This document shows, in pieces, positions 1 to 13,464 of a DNA stretch of 64,000 nt. Made by a program: the position numbers and the translations under genes. Source of the stretch: Cystobasidium ongulense (taxonomy: Eukaryota; Basidiomycota; Cystobasidiomycetes; Cystobasidiales; Cystobasidiaceae); NCBI GenBank assembly GCA_022835595.1, contig BQUP01000008.1, positions 248,001-312,000 on the forward strand, in the 5' to 3' direction. The notes under the pieces are model-generated. The model was not told the DNA's origin and did no database searches. It saw only the letters and a list, made by a program, of their open reading frames with translations. Each line of letters starts with the position of its first letter. Within the stretch, counting starts at the first letter, position 1.

Positions 1-2447
1 ATGGAGTCTCGGAGGAGTGAGTGCTAGCAAGGACCGCTGCCCTAAGCAGGCTCATGACTGAGAGTTGCTCTTGTACACCTCGCAGAGGCCGAGATTGAGG
101 CGAAGAAGCAGAAGTTAGCAGAGCTCAAGCGGGCGCGTCTAGAGCGACAAGCAACTCTAGCAGAGAACAAGAGTGGTCGAAGTGTCAGTTGAGCTGCTCG
201 AATTGCTTATTTGAGGCATTGCTGAAGCGGTACTGCCTTGTCTAATCTACAGACACCCGGCCTAGGTGATCGTGAACGAGCACCATCATCAAGAGCTCAG
301 CTCGACGACCTGGTTTCAAGCCTACTATCACCGGGTCCATCAGGCAGTGTATCACCTCGTGATGGAGCTAGCGGCGGAAGTGCATTTGCTAGAAGCGTCA
401 GTGGTCGCACGAGCCGTTTGAGCGAGTCTACCGCCACGACAAGCGATAGAGACAAAGAAAGAGACGCACAGGCTGCAGGATCATCTGCAGCGCCTCTAGA
501 AACAGAAGCCTTCTCACCCCAAATTACGTCTGGCTCTGGAAGTGCAGGCAGCGTGTCTGGCGAAGTGGCGGATGCTACAGCCACCACGTGAGTTTCGAGA
601 TAAACAATCATTTATCGAGAGGTGCTGAAGTCCATGCTTTACACAGCCAACAAAATCTTAGATCTCCTTCGGTAATCGCGACGCAGACACCCTTCGCTCC
701 TGTAAAGCCTCCGCCGGTCACGTATGACAAAGGCATACAAACTACGACCATACAGGAAGATAGTCAAAAGTCAAGCAGTGATGACCTCGAAAACGAAAAT
801 GGAGAGACAGAAGCCAAGACCGCCATAGCTACAGAAGCAGAGATCCGAGCGCGCGTGATTAAAGAAATCGAGATGCAGAAAGAGATTGATAGGATGGAAG
901 AAGAAGAACGGCTTAAAGAACAGGAAAATGCGCGCAATAGAGAGCTGAATCCTTCAGATCTTCAAAACTTGTACGCTTCAGACGAGTTCCAATCTTTCTT
1001 AGACCATTCGACGAAAGTTGTGGAGCGCGCGCTGAATGACCAGTATGACTATCTTCGAGACTACACGATAGGCGATGGTGATGCCGGATTGTGAGTAGAC
1101 AGCTTTCACAATTAAGCAATATAGGGCAGAAGGGCTAATGCACATCTGCTTTCCTTCTCGTTTCAACAGAGACGACCAGGGCAAGCGAGTCAAGCTAGTA
1201 TGCACCTTCCAAGATGACCGTTGGACGAAGAATCGATCTGTAACAGCCCTAGACTGGTCGCCCAATTTCCCTGAGCTGTCGGTAGCAGCTTATAACAAGA
1301 ACCCTTCATCGTTCTCCGACCCAGACGGCCTAGCATGTGTTTGGAATATGCACCTTGTCGACCGGCCAGAATTCGTCTTTCATTCACAAGTAAGTTTGCC
1401 ACTACGAATACTCAGTTGCCAATCGCTATAGCTAACTGAGGTATCTTTTAGTCCGATGTGCTCTCAGTAGCATTTTCACCCTTCCATCCTAATCTCATTA
1501 TTGGCGGTACCTATGCTGGTCAAATCCTTATCTGGGACACACGCGCGAAATCATTACCGCAGCTAAAGTCACCCCTCAGTGCAGCAGGGCATACACATCC
1601 AATCTACTCCCTCGACATCATTGGCTCACAGAATGCACACAACTTGATCTCAGCCTCGACAGATGGGACGATCTGCTCATGGACATTAGACATGCTCGCG
1701 AGGCCACAAGAGACACTCGAGCTATCCCATCCTCAGCATCCCAAGACAGACGAAGTCAGTATCACAACGATGGCGTTCCAAGGAAGTGAGACTACAACAT
1801 TACTCGTGGGAACGGAAGAAGGAAACATATATGCTGCAAATCGCTACGACCGAGCAGGTGCAAAAGCAGGATTACTTCCAAACGAGACATACAAAGCGCA
1901 TACTGGACCTGTTTTCGGATTAGATTATCATCCTCTTGCCGGACCTATCGATTTCTCCGACTTGTTCCTCTCGTGTGGTGTTGATTGGACCGTCCGATTA
2001 TGGCGGAGCAAAGGCACTTCAGCGAGTGCTATGCAAGCACATCGTGGTGGTCAAGGCAACGATACTACCGGTAGTATTACACCTTTACATACTTTTGAAG
2101 AAGCTAGTGATTATGTGCTTGATACGCGATGGCATCCTCAACATCCTGCTTTATTCGGTACTGTGGATGCCGGAGGTAAATTCGATATTTGGAACATCAA
2201 TACAGATGCAGAAGTGCCTGCTGTTTCAACAACAGTGGGAAGCAGTGAAGGGAGCACTTCACCGCCGAAAGGTTTGAATAAACTCGCGTGGGATAAGAGA
2301 GAAGGGCGCAATGTAGCAATCGGTTCTAGTGATGGTAAAGTTTATATTTACGACATTGGCACTCTGGCGACGCCTAGAGAGACGGAATGGGATATACTAC
2401 GGAGAACATTGCAAGGATTGGCTAGTAGCGACATTGTGGGGAGATGA
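1..2447 (+). CDS. Cytoplasmic dynein intermediate chain (WD40 repeat)
   Basis: This is the cargo- and light-chain-binding intermediate chain of cytoplasmic dynein, the minus-end microtubule motor. Exons are 1-16, 86-183, 253-587, 662-1090, 1170-1389 and 1452-2447, giving 697 aa. The N-terminus reads MESRRKAEIEAKKQ, a charged coiled coil typical of the family. A serine-rich linker follows, then YDKGIQT near residues 171-177, which fits the KxTQT-like LC8 light-chain site. From about residue 290 the protein is a WD40 propeller, with blades such as AGHTHPIYSLDI and AHTGPVFGLDYHP and tails such as WTVRLW and KVYIYD. The length matches fungal homologues. The start codon is the first base of the window, so no promoter is visible and an extra upstream exon cannot be excluded, although family alignment favours this start. 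Confidence 0.93.
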
Positions 2448-2742
2448 GAAACGAATCAAGTAGTAAACCGGTCATTTGCATGCATGCCTTTGCTTAGTTT
2501 AATTCCGAGGTTGCTCCTATAATACGTTGGTGGCATAGGAGAGTCTTCCGCTCGTAATAACGTGATCCTGTTGTTGTACTAAATTACACTCGACTTTCGG
2601 ACTCAGCTCGACAAGGCAGCATTATCTTCGAATTCATAAGTTGAGGCAGATCCACTATGATGAGAATTCTTTCATGACTGTAATGTCGGAAAAACAAAGG
2701 TCATCAGCTACTCCTGGCGTACACGCGTGTAGTCTTGCGACT

Positions 2743-4634
<1,892 letters not shown>

Positions 4635-5103
4635 GGCGCAGAGCAGAGCAGCAGCGTCGTTAATATCGGGTGAAGCTTCTCGTCCTGCGTGTTATTACGG
4701 AAAAGGTCACGATGCAGCGAGCGATTCCTGCCGGCGTGCGGGCATGACAGTTATTGCGGCGAGTCAGAGGTGACTGAAGCAAGAGAGCAGTACAGACATG
4801 ATGGACTAACTCTACACTATCGTAATGCATCCATCGCTACACCCACACCGTCCTCACTGCCACCCTGCGACTCTCGTACGCAAGCCATGTACATGCTCGC
4901 TTGCCGGTCAGCCACTGAACAAATCTACGCGGACTTGCTCTCCGCCGCATCACCCGCCCGCGCTTGCTTTCGACTTGGACAGATAAGCGACTGCACTGTT
5001 GCTACTGGTTTCCTGCAGACTATGATGGGAATACTACTGTCTATCATACTGTGACTCCAGTCAACAATCCATCCATACCGTACAATCTCTATGGACATGC
5101 TGC
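4635..5103. other. Intergenic: 5' flank of alanine aminotransferase, 3' flank of cystathionine gamma-lyase
   Basis: About 470 bases lie between two tandem minus-strand genes. Open frames here on the plus strand are antisense continuations with no recognisable content. I see no defined regulatory motif. Confidence 0.5.
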
Positions 5104-7023
5104 TCATTTACGATCTCGGCCTAACACCCTCAATGCAGCCTGATGGAGGTCCTCCTGTAAATCTCTAACATCCTCTACACCAACTGACAGTCGAATAAGC
5201 TCATCATCTATACCTAGCTTAGCTCTGTCTTCATCTGACACGCTTGCGTGAGTCATGAGGGAGGGTAGTCTGCGCAGGAGGAGCACGTTACATTGGGAAA
5301 CATAATCAGCTCGTCATCTCTCATGAGCCGATAGAGGTGGTGAAGACAGCTCACTCTGCTAGAGACTCAATTCCGCCCAAACTCTCAGCCAGAGTGAAAA
5401 CGCTCAAGCTCGACAGGAAATCAGATGAGATCTGAGCAGGAGCGAGATCTGACCTTGCCAAGCTAGTATCAAGTCTGAAGCTGACCCTATTCATGAGGAG
5501 AATACGTCCAATTTAACATCAATAAGTCAGCTTTTGCTCGCTGCTTGAGGAACGACTAGGGAGAGCTCGCTGGAAAAAGAAAAATTAAGAAAACTCACAT
5601 TCCACCACACAAAAAACCACCGTCTTCTGTCATCCCAGCAGATTCAATCTTCTCCTTTGCATCCCTACTCAATTGTTTCCAAGCCAATCTTCTAGTAGCT
5701 TTTCTGGAATTACCTTCTAAACCAGGATAAATTACTTCTTTAACCCAATCTTGTTTCTCTAACCATCTAGCAATAGATAATGCGTTGACTCCATGCTGAT
5801 ATAATCTTAAGTGAAGTGTTTTACATCCTCTTTGAGCTAACCAGCAATCGAATGATGATGGTACTGCACCTCCTGCATTCTGATAGAAACGCAACTTGGC
5901 CAAGAGATCCTTACGTGGTGTCACGAGGACTCCCATTATTACGCTTGAAGGAGACACGAAAGCATAAGCGAGATGTCAGACAAGTAGCACAGCCGGTATG
6001 TTTGCCTGCTCACTCTGAATGTCCATTCAAGTACTTTGTAACGGAATGGGTGACTATATCCGCACCCAACTCTAGGGGTCTTTGATAGTATGGCGACAGA
6101 AAGGTGTTGTCGACCACGACGATAGCATTGTGGCGATGTGCGACTTCGCTGACTAGAGCGATGTCGACTAGACGAAGGGTTGGATTCGTAGGTGTTTCGA
6201 TCCAAACGAGCTGCACACGTCAGGCAAATGATCAGTCATGATTATTATCTCACGAACGATTGAACGATCAGAACAGTCGAGCTCACCTGGGTATCAGGGG
6301 TAAAAGCAGCTTCTAAGCGTTGAGTAACAGTCTTTACGTATCCATCTAGATCCTCGGTATCTCCAGAAGAAGCAGTCAATTCCAAAAAAGTAGTAGAAAT
6401 ACCAGAATTAACAGCTACTTTGGTGAGATATCTATAAGTACCACCATAAACATCATTTACTGATATGATATGACCATTAGCTTTAACTAATGATGATATT
6501 ATAGCCTGTGTCACTGCAGAACCTGATGAAAAAGCAAGTGCAGATGGGAGGTTTTCTGTTCGTGTACGTTCTTCTGTACTGTGCAGTTGTGGCTGATTGA
6601 CGAGTTCAGGTAGTTCTAAACTTGCAATCAGAGTTTCGAACGCAAGTCGGTTTGGATTGAGAGAGCGTGTATACTCAAAGCCCTGCGGTTGTTGAAGCGA
6701 TGCAAAGTGAAAAGAGTCACGCCATCGGGCACGTGAGCATTCATTCGATAATGAACCCAACCAAGATTACTAACTGAACCGACCTTGTGCTTTGCGACAC
6801 CGTTCTGCTTGAAAGTGGTGCTCAGAGATATGCCAGGTATGACAGCACCAGTCTCGTCTGACGCTTCGCTCCCTTCGTGGATGAGCCGTGTTGCGAGGTG
6901 ATGCCTGGGAGTGGTCGGAGTCGAGGCTGCTGCTGGATGGCTCGACGATAGACGTGCTTCATCATGATGGCCATTCCCATTCGCGGCGGACGATGTGCCG
7001 TTCAAAGGCAGAGTAGCGTGCAT
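5104..7023 (-). CDS. Cystathionine gamma-lyase
   Basis: A PLP enzyme of transsulfuration that splits cystathionine to cysteine, 2-oxobutyrate and ammonia. Exons are 7023-6784, 6682-6287, 6210-6014, 5943-5599, 5486-5355 and 5269-5104, giving 491 aa. Diagnostic segments in order are [61 protein letters not shown], the PLP lysine in [13 protein letters not shown] (about K271), [17 protein letters not shown], and FTLAESLGG followed by MTHASV. It is about 90 aa longer than typical lyases, with a low-complexity N-terminus of about 50 residues and an extra charged loop around '[19 protein letters not shown]'. Cystathionine gamma-synthase is less likely because SLGG followed by SLAELP and MTHASV is lyase-like. 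It starts 474 bp from the divergent PMS gene. Confidence 0.92.
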
Positions 7024-7497
7024 GGCTGGCAGTCACTGTATCGACCAAGTGCAATGGAGCAAAGGAAAGAGAAACAAACCACCCTCGTGACCTTGCAAAG
7101 TGGAAATGTAAAAAGCTCGAAAGAGCGTGCGACGGGCTGCAAAGCACGTGAGCCGGTTCAACGCCACTGTGATTTTTGTAAGCGATAGCCGAAGGCGCCA
7201 TGGAAGAATGGAGTGGGCGGATGTCATGCGAGTAGACTACGAGGTGATGCTGTGTTCTCAGGTGGCATGGTGATAAGACTTCGGGCGGACTGGATGCATC
7301 AGGCTGCTCGGTTAGGTGATCGGTATCATCCACGAGCTCTTCTTCCCGCCAGCCAGTCGAGCCCATCAAGCGAGCTTATCGTAGCCTGTCTGCGCGTCGA
7401 GCTCGTCGGATACATGCATCTGCACTCCTTCTAGGCTCAGCAAGGCACTGCCATCGCGACCGCCTGGCTGATGGCGCGCTGAAGATTCCTGATCATC
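7024..7497. promoter_or_regulatory. Divergent promoter region, cystathionine gamma-lyase / PMS MutL homologue
   Basis: The 474 bp between two divergent start codons must hold both core promoters. I see no canonical TATA box and no MluI-type cell-cycle box (ACGCGT). The claim rests on gene arrangement only. Confidence 0.45.
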
Positions 7498-10400
7498 ATG
7501 GCTGCAAGCATAAAAGGTGAGGAACCACCACCAGCGCGAAGCTGGAAGAGGGACAAGTGGCTTACTCGTAAATGTCTCTATACTTGAAGCCATCGACGCT
7601 GCAAGCGCGCATCAAATCACATCTGCGCAAGTAATTACAGATCTGCAGACTGCAGTCAAAGAGCTGCTTGAAAACAGTCTTGATGCGGGCGCGACCAACA
7701 TTGGTGCGTCAAGCCGACTCGCGCGCACCTCTCACTCGCGACTGACATATGCTGACTTCGACTGCTCTTACCGATAAAACAGACATCAAGTTCAAAAACT
7801 TTGGCTCGCAATCTTTCGAAGTTCTCGATAATGGAAGTGGTGTACAGCCGAAAGACTATGCTCATATCGGTAAGCTTGACATTTCGTGACCAAGTCGTAT
7901 GAATCCATCCCAAATATTCTGATATTCAATACTCTGCCTTTTCTACCAGCTTTAAAAGGCTATACTTCAAAACTTGATAGCTACGATGGTCTAACGAGCA
8001 TCACTTCATTCGGATTTCGAGGTGAAGCACTCAGTAGTTTATGCCAATTGGCAGATGTTACTGTTACGACTGCTACGGATGAAGAAGCGCCTATAGGTAC
8101 CGTCATAAATTTTGATAAACGCGGTCAAGTCTTGGCTTCCACTTCAAAGACAGCTCGCGCAGTAAGCATATACATCCAAACCAACGGTGGAGATAATCAC
8201 ACTAATAGTCGTTGTTGCATATGTTATTTCTATATAGAGAGGTACTACAGTTCACGTAGCGAATTTGTTCGCTGGCATGCCCGTCCGCAAGAGCGACTTT
8301 GACAGAAATAACAAGAAGCATTTCGCAGCTGCTCAGACTTTACTGCAAGCGTATGGTCTGATAAGTGTAGGAAAGAGGATATCTCTATCCAATCAGCCGG
8401 AGTGAGTGGCTTTTACAAAAAGAACGGACGAATGCGTACCGTCAGCACGTTGCCTTTTGAAGCTGAGCAAGGCGAAATCTCTCCCTATCACTTCATATAG
8501 AGGCAAACCCCCTCAAGTCTTCTTCAAGACAGATGGTAAATCTCTAAGAGATAATTATGCGACTCTTTTCGGGGTGAAATCTGCAAGTCCGCTACTGGAC
8601 CTCGACCTGACACTGGAAGTAGACGCTGCCAAGCGAGTTTTAAAGACTGCTGGATTGGACGAGCTGTAAGTTACTCATTGCATGTTGGGGATAAGGTATC
8701 ACAGCTTACTGACACCTTAATGTTCCAGTAAGACGCAAGTGCGCGTCCGGGGATTGATATCACCTCCTAATGCAAACGCAGGTCGAACAAGCGGAGATCG
8801 TCAATTCCTCTTTATAAACGGCAGACCTTTTGAGGAGAAAGTGAGTATTGATTCATTTGGCCCATCATCATTTACATGCTTCCCGCTAAATGATGCCAAT
8901 GTAAAACAGGCCATCAACAGAGCTTTCAACGAAGTTTTCAAATCTTATGTTCCGCAACATTTTCCATCGATAGTTGCAGACTTTGAATTAGCGACAGGTG
9001 CGCACAGCTTATTCTTCTCGTTGTCAAAAAAGTCAAAAGCAAAGAATACTAATGTGCATTGCCTGAAATTAGACGCGTATGATGTAAACGTCTCGCCTGA
9101 TAAGCGATCCATCTTCTTGCATTCCGAACAAAATCTAATCGAGGCTCTTAAAGTATGTGGAACCTCTCCCTGAGCTGGGAGGAACACGAGTGGGACCAAC
9201 ATTTAGCTGATATAGTTTACGCATATAGGTTGCTCTCGATAGCTTCTATTCGCCATCGCGCGCAACTTTCACCATGGATTCTACGAACATGACCCGCATA
9301 GGTCGACTTACAGCAAGCGCTGCCCCAGCTGCGACAGTCGCTACTCAACGAACACCTTCCAGAGAGACTTCGACTGCGTTGACATCAGCGCTACCCACTG
9401 AGGACGACGCGTTCGAAAATGAAGTTGAATTCGACAAACCCTCCAAAGGCAAAGGTCGCATATCGGGGGATGTGGCAGAGGTAGATGGGGACTCGCGCGA
9501 ATCATCACAGACCCCTGGTCTGCAAGAAGAGACTCAGAATCCGCTGTTCCGACGTGCAAGTACGGCCCTGCCAATCGATGACGACGGAGACATCGAGACA
9601 CCAAACATGACCACTGCCAAGGCACCTACTCAAAGCGTACCCACGGTCCAAGCTAAGCTTTCATCAGATGGAGGAGCATGGTCACTTTCTTCCATCTCCG
9701 CATCAGCTCCTGTCACTAAGAAAGCAAGGAGAGACAAGCAGATCACGTCCGAGCAACAGGCGACTCTCGATAGAATGGATAAATTTCTTGCTCGTGCTTC
9801 TCAGGCTGCCCGGCCTGCTATTTTGAGGGAGCAATCACAGTTATCTACCTCTTCGGTGGAAGAGGTACTTTCAGAGGATATTGATATAGTGGAGACCCCG
9901 CGCCGACAAGATGATCAAGACGATAGCCGAACCAGTATCGAGTTGGATGAAGATTTAATCCGCGATACTCAAAAGGACAATCAAGAAGACGACGAAATTA
10001 TGATTCTAGATAATCCAGATACTATACAGGTCGACGCCAGGAGATCAACTCCAGTTTTACAAGCATCCGACAACATCACTCTCGACCTTTCGGACTTGCG
10101 AAATCGTTTAGCATCTGGTCGTCGCAAGCGCAAAGACTCTGCGCGATCCGCATCAGTGCCGCACGTCAATGACGAGCTCGAAGAAGCAGGTATAAAGATT
10201 CAAGATGATGAAGCTCGTAAAGCACTGTCAAGGCTTGTTTCAAAAGAAGATTTCGCAAAGATGAAAGTCGTAGGGCAGTTTAATTTGGCTTTTATCATTG
10301 TTCGAAGACGTGAAGCCATCAAGAGTGACAAATCTCGGGATGAAACAGCATCGGTGAAATATCATGATGATTTGATGATCATTGAGTAGGTTCATTGACT

Positions 10401-11171
10401 GTTACTTGAATATAAGGCACAAGCTGACTCGTTGCTGAAAAATGAAGCCAACATGCATCAGACGAAAAATATAACTTTGAGCGTTTGCAACAAGTAACGA
10501 AGATAGATTCGCAACGACTGATCAAGTGAGTGTTCTGCTTGTTTGTCCGTACAATCCGCCAGTGTTCACTCACTTCCGTTCCAGGCCGAGAATGATGGAG
10601 TTGCCTGCCTCTGATGAACTACTCGCAATTGAACATGAGAATGTCCTCCGCTTCAATGGCTTCGAAATTGAGGTCGACGAGGACGCTCCAGTCGGCCAGC
10701 GTATCAAGCTTGTTTCCATGCCCATTTCAAAGAGTACTAAGAAGACTGAGTTCACCGTTGAAGGTGAGGTCATGCAACTCTTGTACAATGAGACAAGCGA
10801 TGTATGCTGATATTTCGCATAGACTTTGAGGAACTGCTATACCTGCTGCGAGAGCGTACTGGTCCTGGGATGATGTAAGTAAATGGACCATACTGTCGAA
10901 CGTTCTTTGACCTCGTCGTTGCAGTCGCCCAACTAAGACCCGTAGGTTATTCGCAATGCTAGCCTGTCGATCAAGCATTATGGTCGGCAAAGTTCTCAAT
11001 TCGAGCCAGATGACAACGGTAGTCAAGCATATGGGAACTTTAGATCAGCCTTGGAATTGCCCTCATGGTCGGAATACGATGCGATGGCTTAGCGGAATGC
11101 AAGAAGCTGTCCCTGACAACCGATTTACTGTGTCGGCTTCGAGACTGAGAAAGTTTCAGCAGAGTTGTTGA
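7498..11171 (+). CDS. PMS-type MutL homologue, mismatch-repair endonuclease subunit
   Basis: The PMS1/PMS2-class partner of MLH1, which nicks DNA during mismatch repair. There are 14 exons: 7498-7516, 7590-7703, 7783-7869, 7950-8161, 8238-8401, 8501-8665, 8729-8840, 8910-8997, 9073-9152, 9229-10385, 10448-10525, 10585-10763, 10823-10874 and 10925-11171, giving 917 aa. The N-terminal GHKL ATPase shows [38 protein letters not shown] and [12 protein letters not shown] long acidic, disordered linker follows. The C-terminal endonuclease domain has [12 protein letters not shown] (residue 733 on), which matches DQHAX2EX4E, then ACR (849-851) and CPHGRN (881-886), where family members usually read CPHGRP. 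The first exon is only 19 nt. The gene converges on Zim17. Confidence 0.95.
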
Positions 11172-11328
11172 GTTGTTTTATCTGATACATTGTCGTTGTA
11201 CTAAACACGTCTGTCTTTGTTTTGTCAAATATACTGCTTCCTGCTTTTCCTTCCGAAGGCTGACTTTTAGCAATATGGCGGTCCTTGATTGCAGCCTTTC
11301 CATCATTGATTCTCCCGTCGACTCCGCC

Positions 11329-12035
11329 TTAATCCTCCTTCTTTTCTATCTCCATCGTCCCATCCGAGTTGATTTTCGCTCGAGCGACCTCCTCTCCCTT
11401 GGCCGCTAGTAACGCTTCTATAGTCTTGTATTTGCCACCTTGAGTCAAGTCATCGCTGTCGAACCAGCCCAAGTGATCCGCTGGAGGAGTAGTAAAGTCA
11501 GGTAACCGTCCGACATTTGTTTGGGTACTTTTTACATACCTATCAGATGCCGTGAGTGGCATTCGGGACATTGACAAAGCACAATACCCTTTTCGTACGC
11601 ATGTCGAGAGAACTCATGTGACGATCTATGACCGCAGGCCGGAACGGTACATGTAAAGGTGATACTTAAGCGTCTTTCTAGCTTGCCTATAGGCTGCCTG
11701 TTCGTCTCGTTTGGCGCTTGAAGCAGTTCTTCCGAAGCTGCACTTGAGAAGCGATCGTCTATTATAGTTGAAGCAGAAGAGGAAGATGGGTCTTCAGATA
11801 TGATAGGAGGAGATTGAGGTGTTGTTGACTTGAATCGTATGCTTTGAAAGGCATTGCAAGCTTGTAGACGGGAGGAGAGTGGACGGTGGATATATGATGG
11901 ACCGGCTGACGCCGAGGGATTCGAAGCAGTCCGGGACGTGGAAGCAAGCGATGATAGAGCAGCTTTGTCAACTACTTGCGTGTATTGAAGGCGCATTGCC
12001 TGGCCGGACGAGGCTCTCGCTGTCCTTGCTAGCAT
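11329..12035 (-). CDS. DNL-type zinc finger protein, Zim17/Tim15 (mtHsp70 escort)
   Basis: A mitochondrial matrix zinc protein that keeps mtHsp70 soluble and supports presequence import. Exons are 12035-11540 and 11480-11329, giving 215 aa. Residues 1 to about 70 are Arg/Ser/Ala-rich and look like a cleavable presequence. The zinc finger has two CXXC-like pairs, CTVPACGHRSSHEFSR (C-x4-C) and CQCPECHSRHLI, joined across the intron to ADHLGWFDSDD, which matches the DNL-motif region of the family. The tail (KGEEVARAKINSDGTMEIE) fits fungal members. It lies start to start with TIM23, another component of the same import route. Confidence 0.93.
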
Positions 12036-12348
12036 CGTCTATCGTCGGCTTGATCAAAGGTCCAGGAAGTGGAAGAAGTGTGCTATGACCGGCTAACCAA
12101 CGTAAGCTGGAAGTATAATACGCTTGCAGATGTCTTGTAGCTTGTAGTGTTGAGCACCGACACACGGGTACCGCCGGGAATACGTCGATGTTGCTCGAAT
12201 GCAAAGCCGGAGCAACTTCGCCACGAGCTTTCCACCGTCTTCCCCAAATTTTACAATCCGGCAGCTTTCTTTCCAGATCCATCACAACATCGATAACGAG
12301 CAGCAGCCAGGAAGGTCTTCACATACTTCTGTCCCCAAGCTATCAACC
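12036..12348. promoter_or_regulatory. Divergent promoter region, Zim17/Tim15 and TIM23
   Basis: Only 313 bp separate the start codons of two proteins of the mitochondrial import machinery. I find no certain transcription-factor site. A pyrimidine-rich stretch just before TIM23 (around 12225-12285) looks like 5' UTR. Shared control is inferred from position. Confidence 0.45.
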
Positions 12349-13464
12349 ATGGCACAAGACAACTCGCGAGGCAGCAGCGAGCTACTACGCAATGCGCAAT
12401 TCAGCCAGTCTTCATCTTCGAATGCAGGAAGCGACGACATGACAGCTCCCAGCGTCGCTCAGATGCTCAACAATGCCGCTTCCCTGCACCCAATGGCAGT
12501 ACAAAACTCGCACGACTTGGACTATCTCGTCCTCGACGATGGAAAGCTCAGCGATATCGAAGGCGGTCAATCGGTCCTGCCCAGCAGAGGTTGGGGTGAC
12601 GAGCTTTGCTATGGAACCGGAACGACGTACTTGGGAGGTGAGTTGGAGCTTTGCACAGTGTCTCATCGGTATGGAGAGAAGATCGCAATGTCCTGACCTG
12701 CGTCTATGTCCATGCTTCAGGTCTCATCGCCGGAGGTCTCTGGGGCTTGAGAGAAGGAATTGTGCGGTCCAAACGACTGGGCACAAACCCGACTTTGAAC
12801 AGCACTTTGAACCAAGCAGCACAGGCAGCAGCAGCATCGACTTCCTCGTCTCTCAATACCGCTACAGCTGCAGCTGCATCTCAGACAAGCGCAGCTGCAG
12901 CAGCACAGCAAGCTTCAACAGCGGCAGCCTCGTCAGCAAAAAGCACAGAAGCTAGAGCTACCGCTGCTGTCAGATCGCCCGCTTTCAGGGTACGTTTGAA
13001 TGCTGTTTTGAACAGTATAACGCGGCGAGGGACATTCGTAGGCAACAATGCTGGTGTTTTGGGTATGTTCCTTTCCACATGCTGTCCAGAGACTCGAAAG
13101 ATCAGGACTAAAGCCCCACTGCTTTACAGCGCTCATCTACAATGCCTTCAATTCGTCTATCGATAAATACCGTGGCAAGCACGATATATATGGCAGTATG
13201 CTGGCCGGTGCCAGCACGGGTTTAATATGGAAAAGCACAGGTGAGCTAAGCGTGCTCTATCAAGTAGGTTAAAGAGCTAAACCGCCTATTCTTTTGTTCA
13301 GCTGGTGTCCGTCCTATGGTCATCGCTTCAGCGAGTATGACAGGTGAGCCCTTTCTGGTATTAACCAATTACTTGTCCGCTCCTTGCTAATGACCTATTA
13401 ATCTTGCCTGGTATAAACAGCCGGAGCCGCTGCCTGGACCATTGTGAAACCCAAACTAGTCTAG
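12349..13464 (+). CDS. TIM23, inner-membrane presequence translocase channel subunit
   Basis: The channel-forming subunit of the TIM23 complex of the mitochondrial inner membrane. Exons are 12349-12637, 12721-13062, 13130-13240, 13302-13343 and 13421-13464, giving 275 aa. The hydrophilic N-terminal receptor domain carries DLDYLVLDD. The Tim17/22/23 domain then shows GGLIAGGLWGLREGIV, RLNAVLNSITRRGTFVGNNAG, YNAFNSSID and MLAGASTGLIWKST, four hydrophobic segments with glycine spacing. Between the first and second segments (about residues 117-180) is an insertion made almost only of Ala, Ser, Gln and Thr, absent from family members I know. The ATG has good context. An in-frame upstream ATG-free extension exists but lies in the likely 5' UTR. 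Confidence 0.93.
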
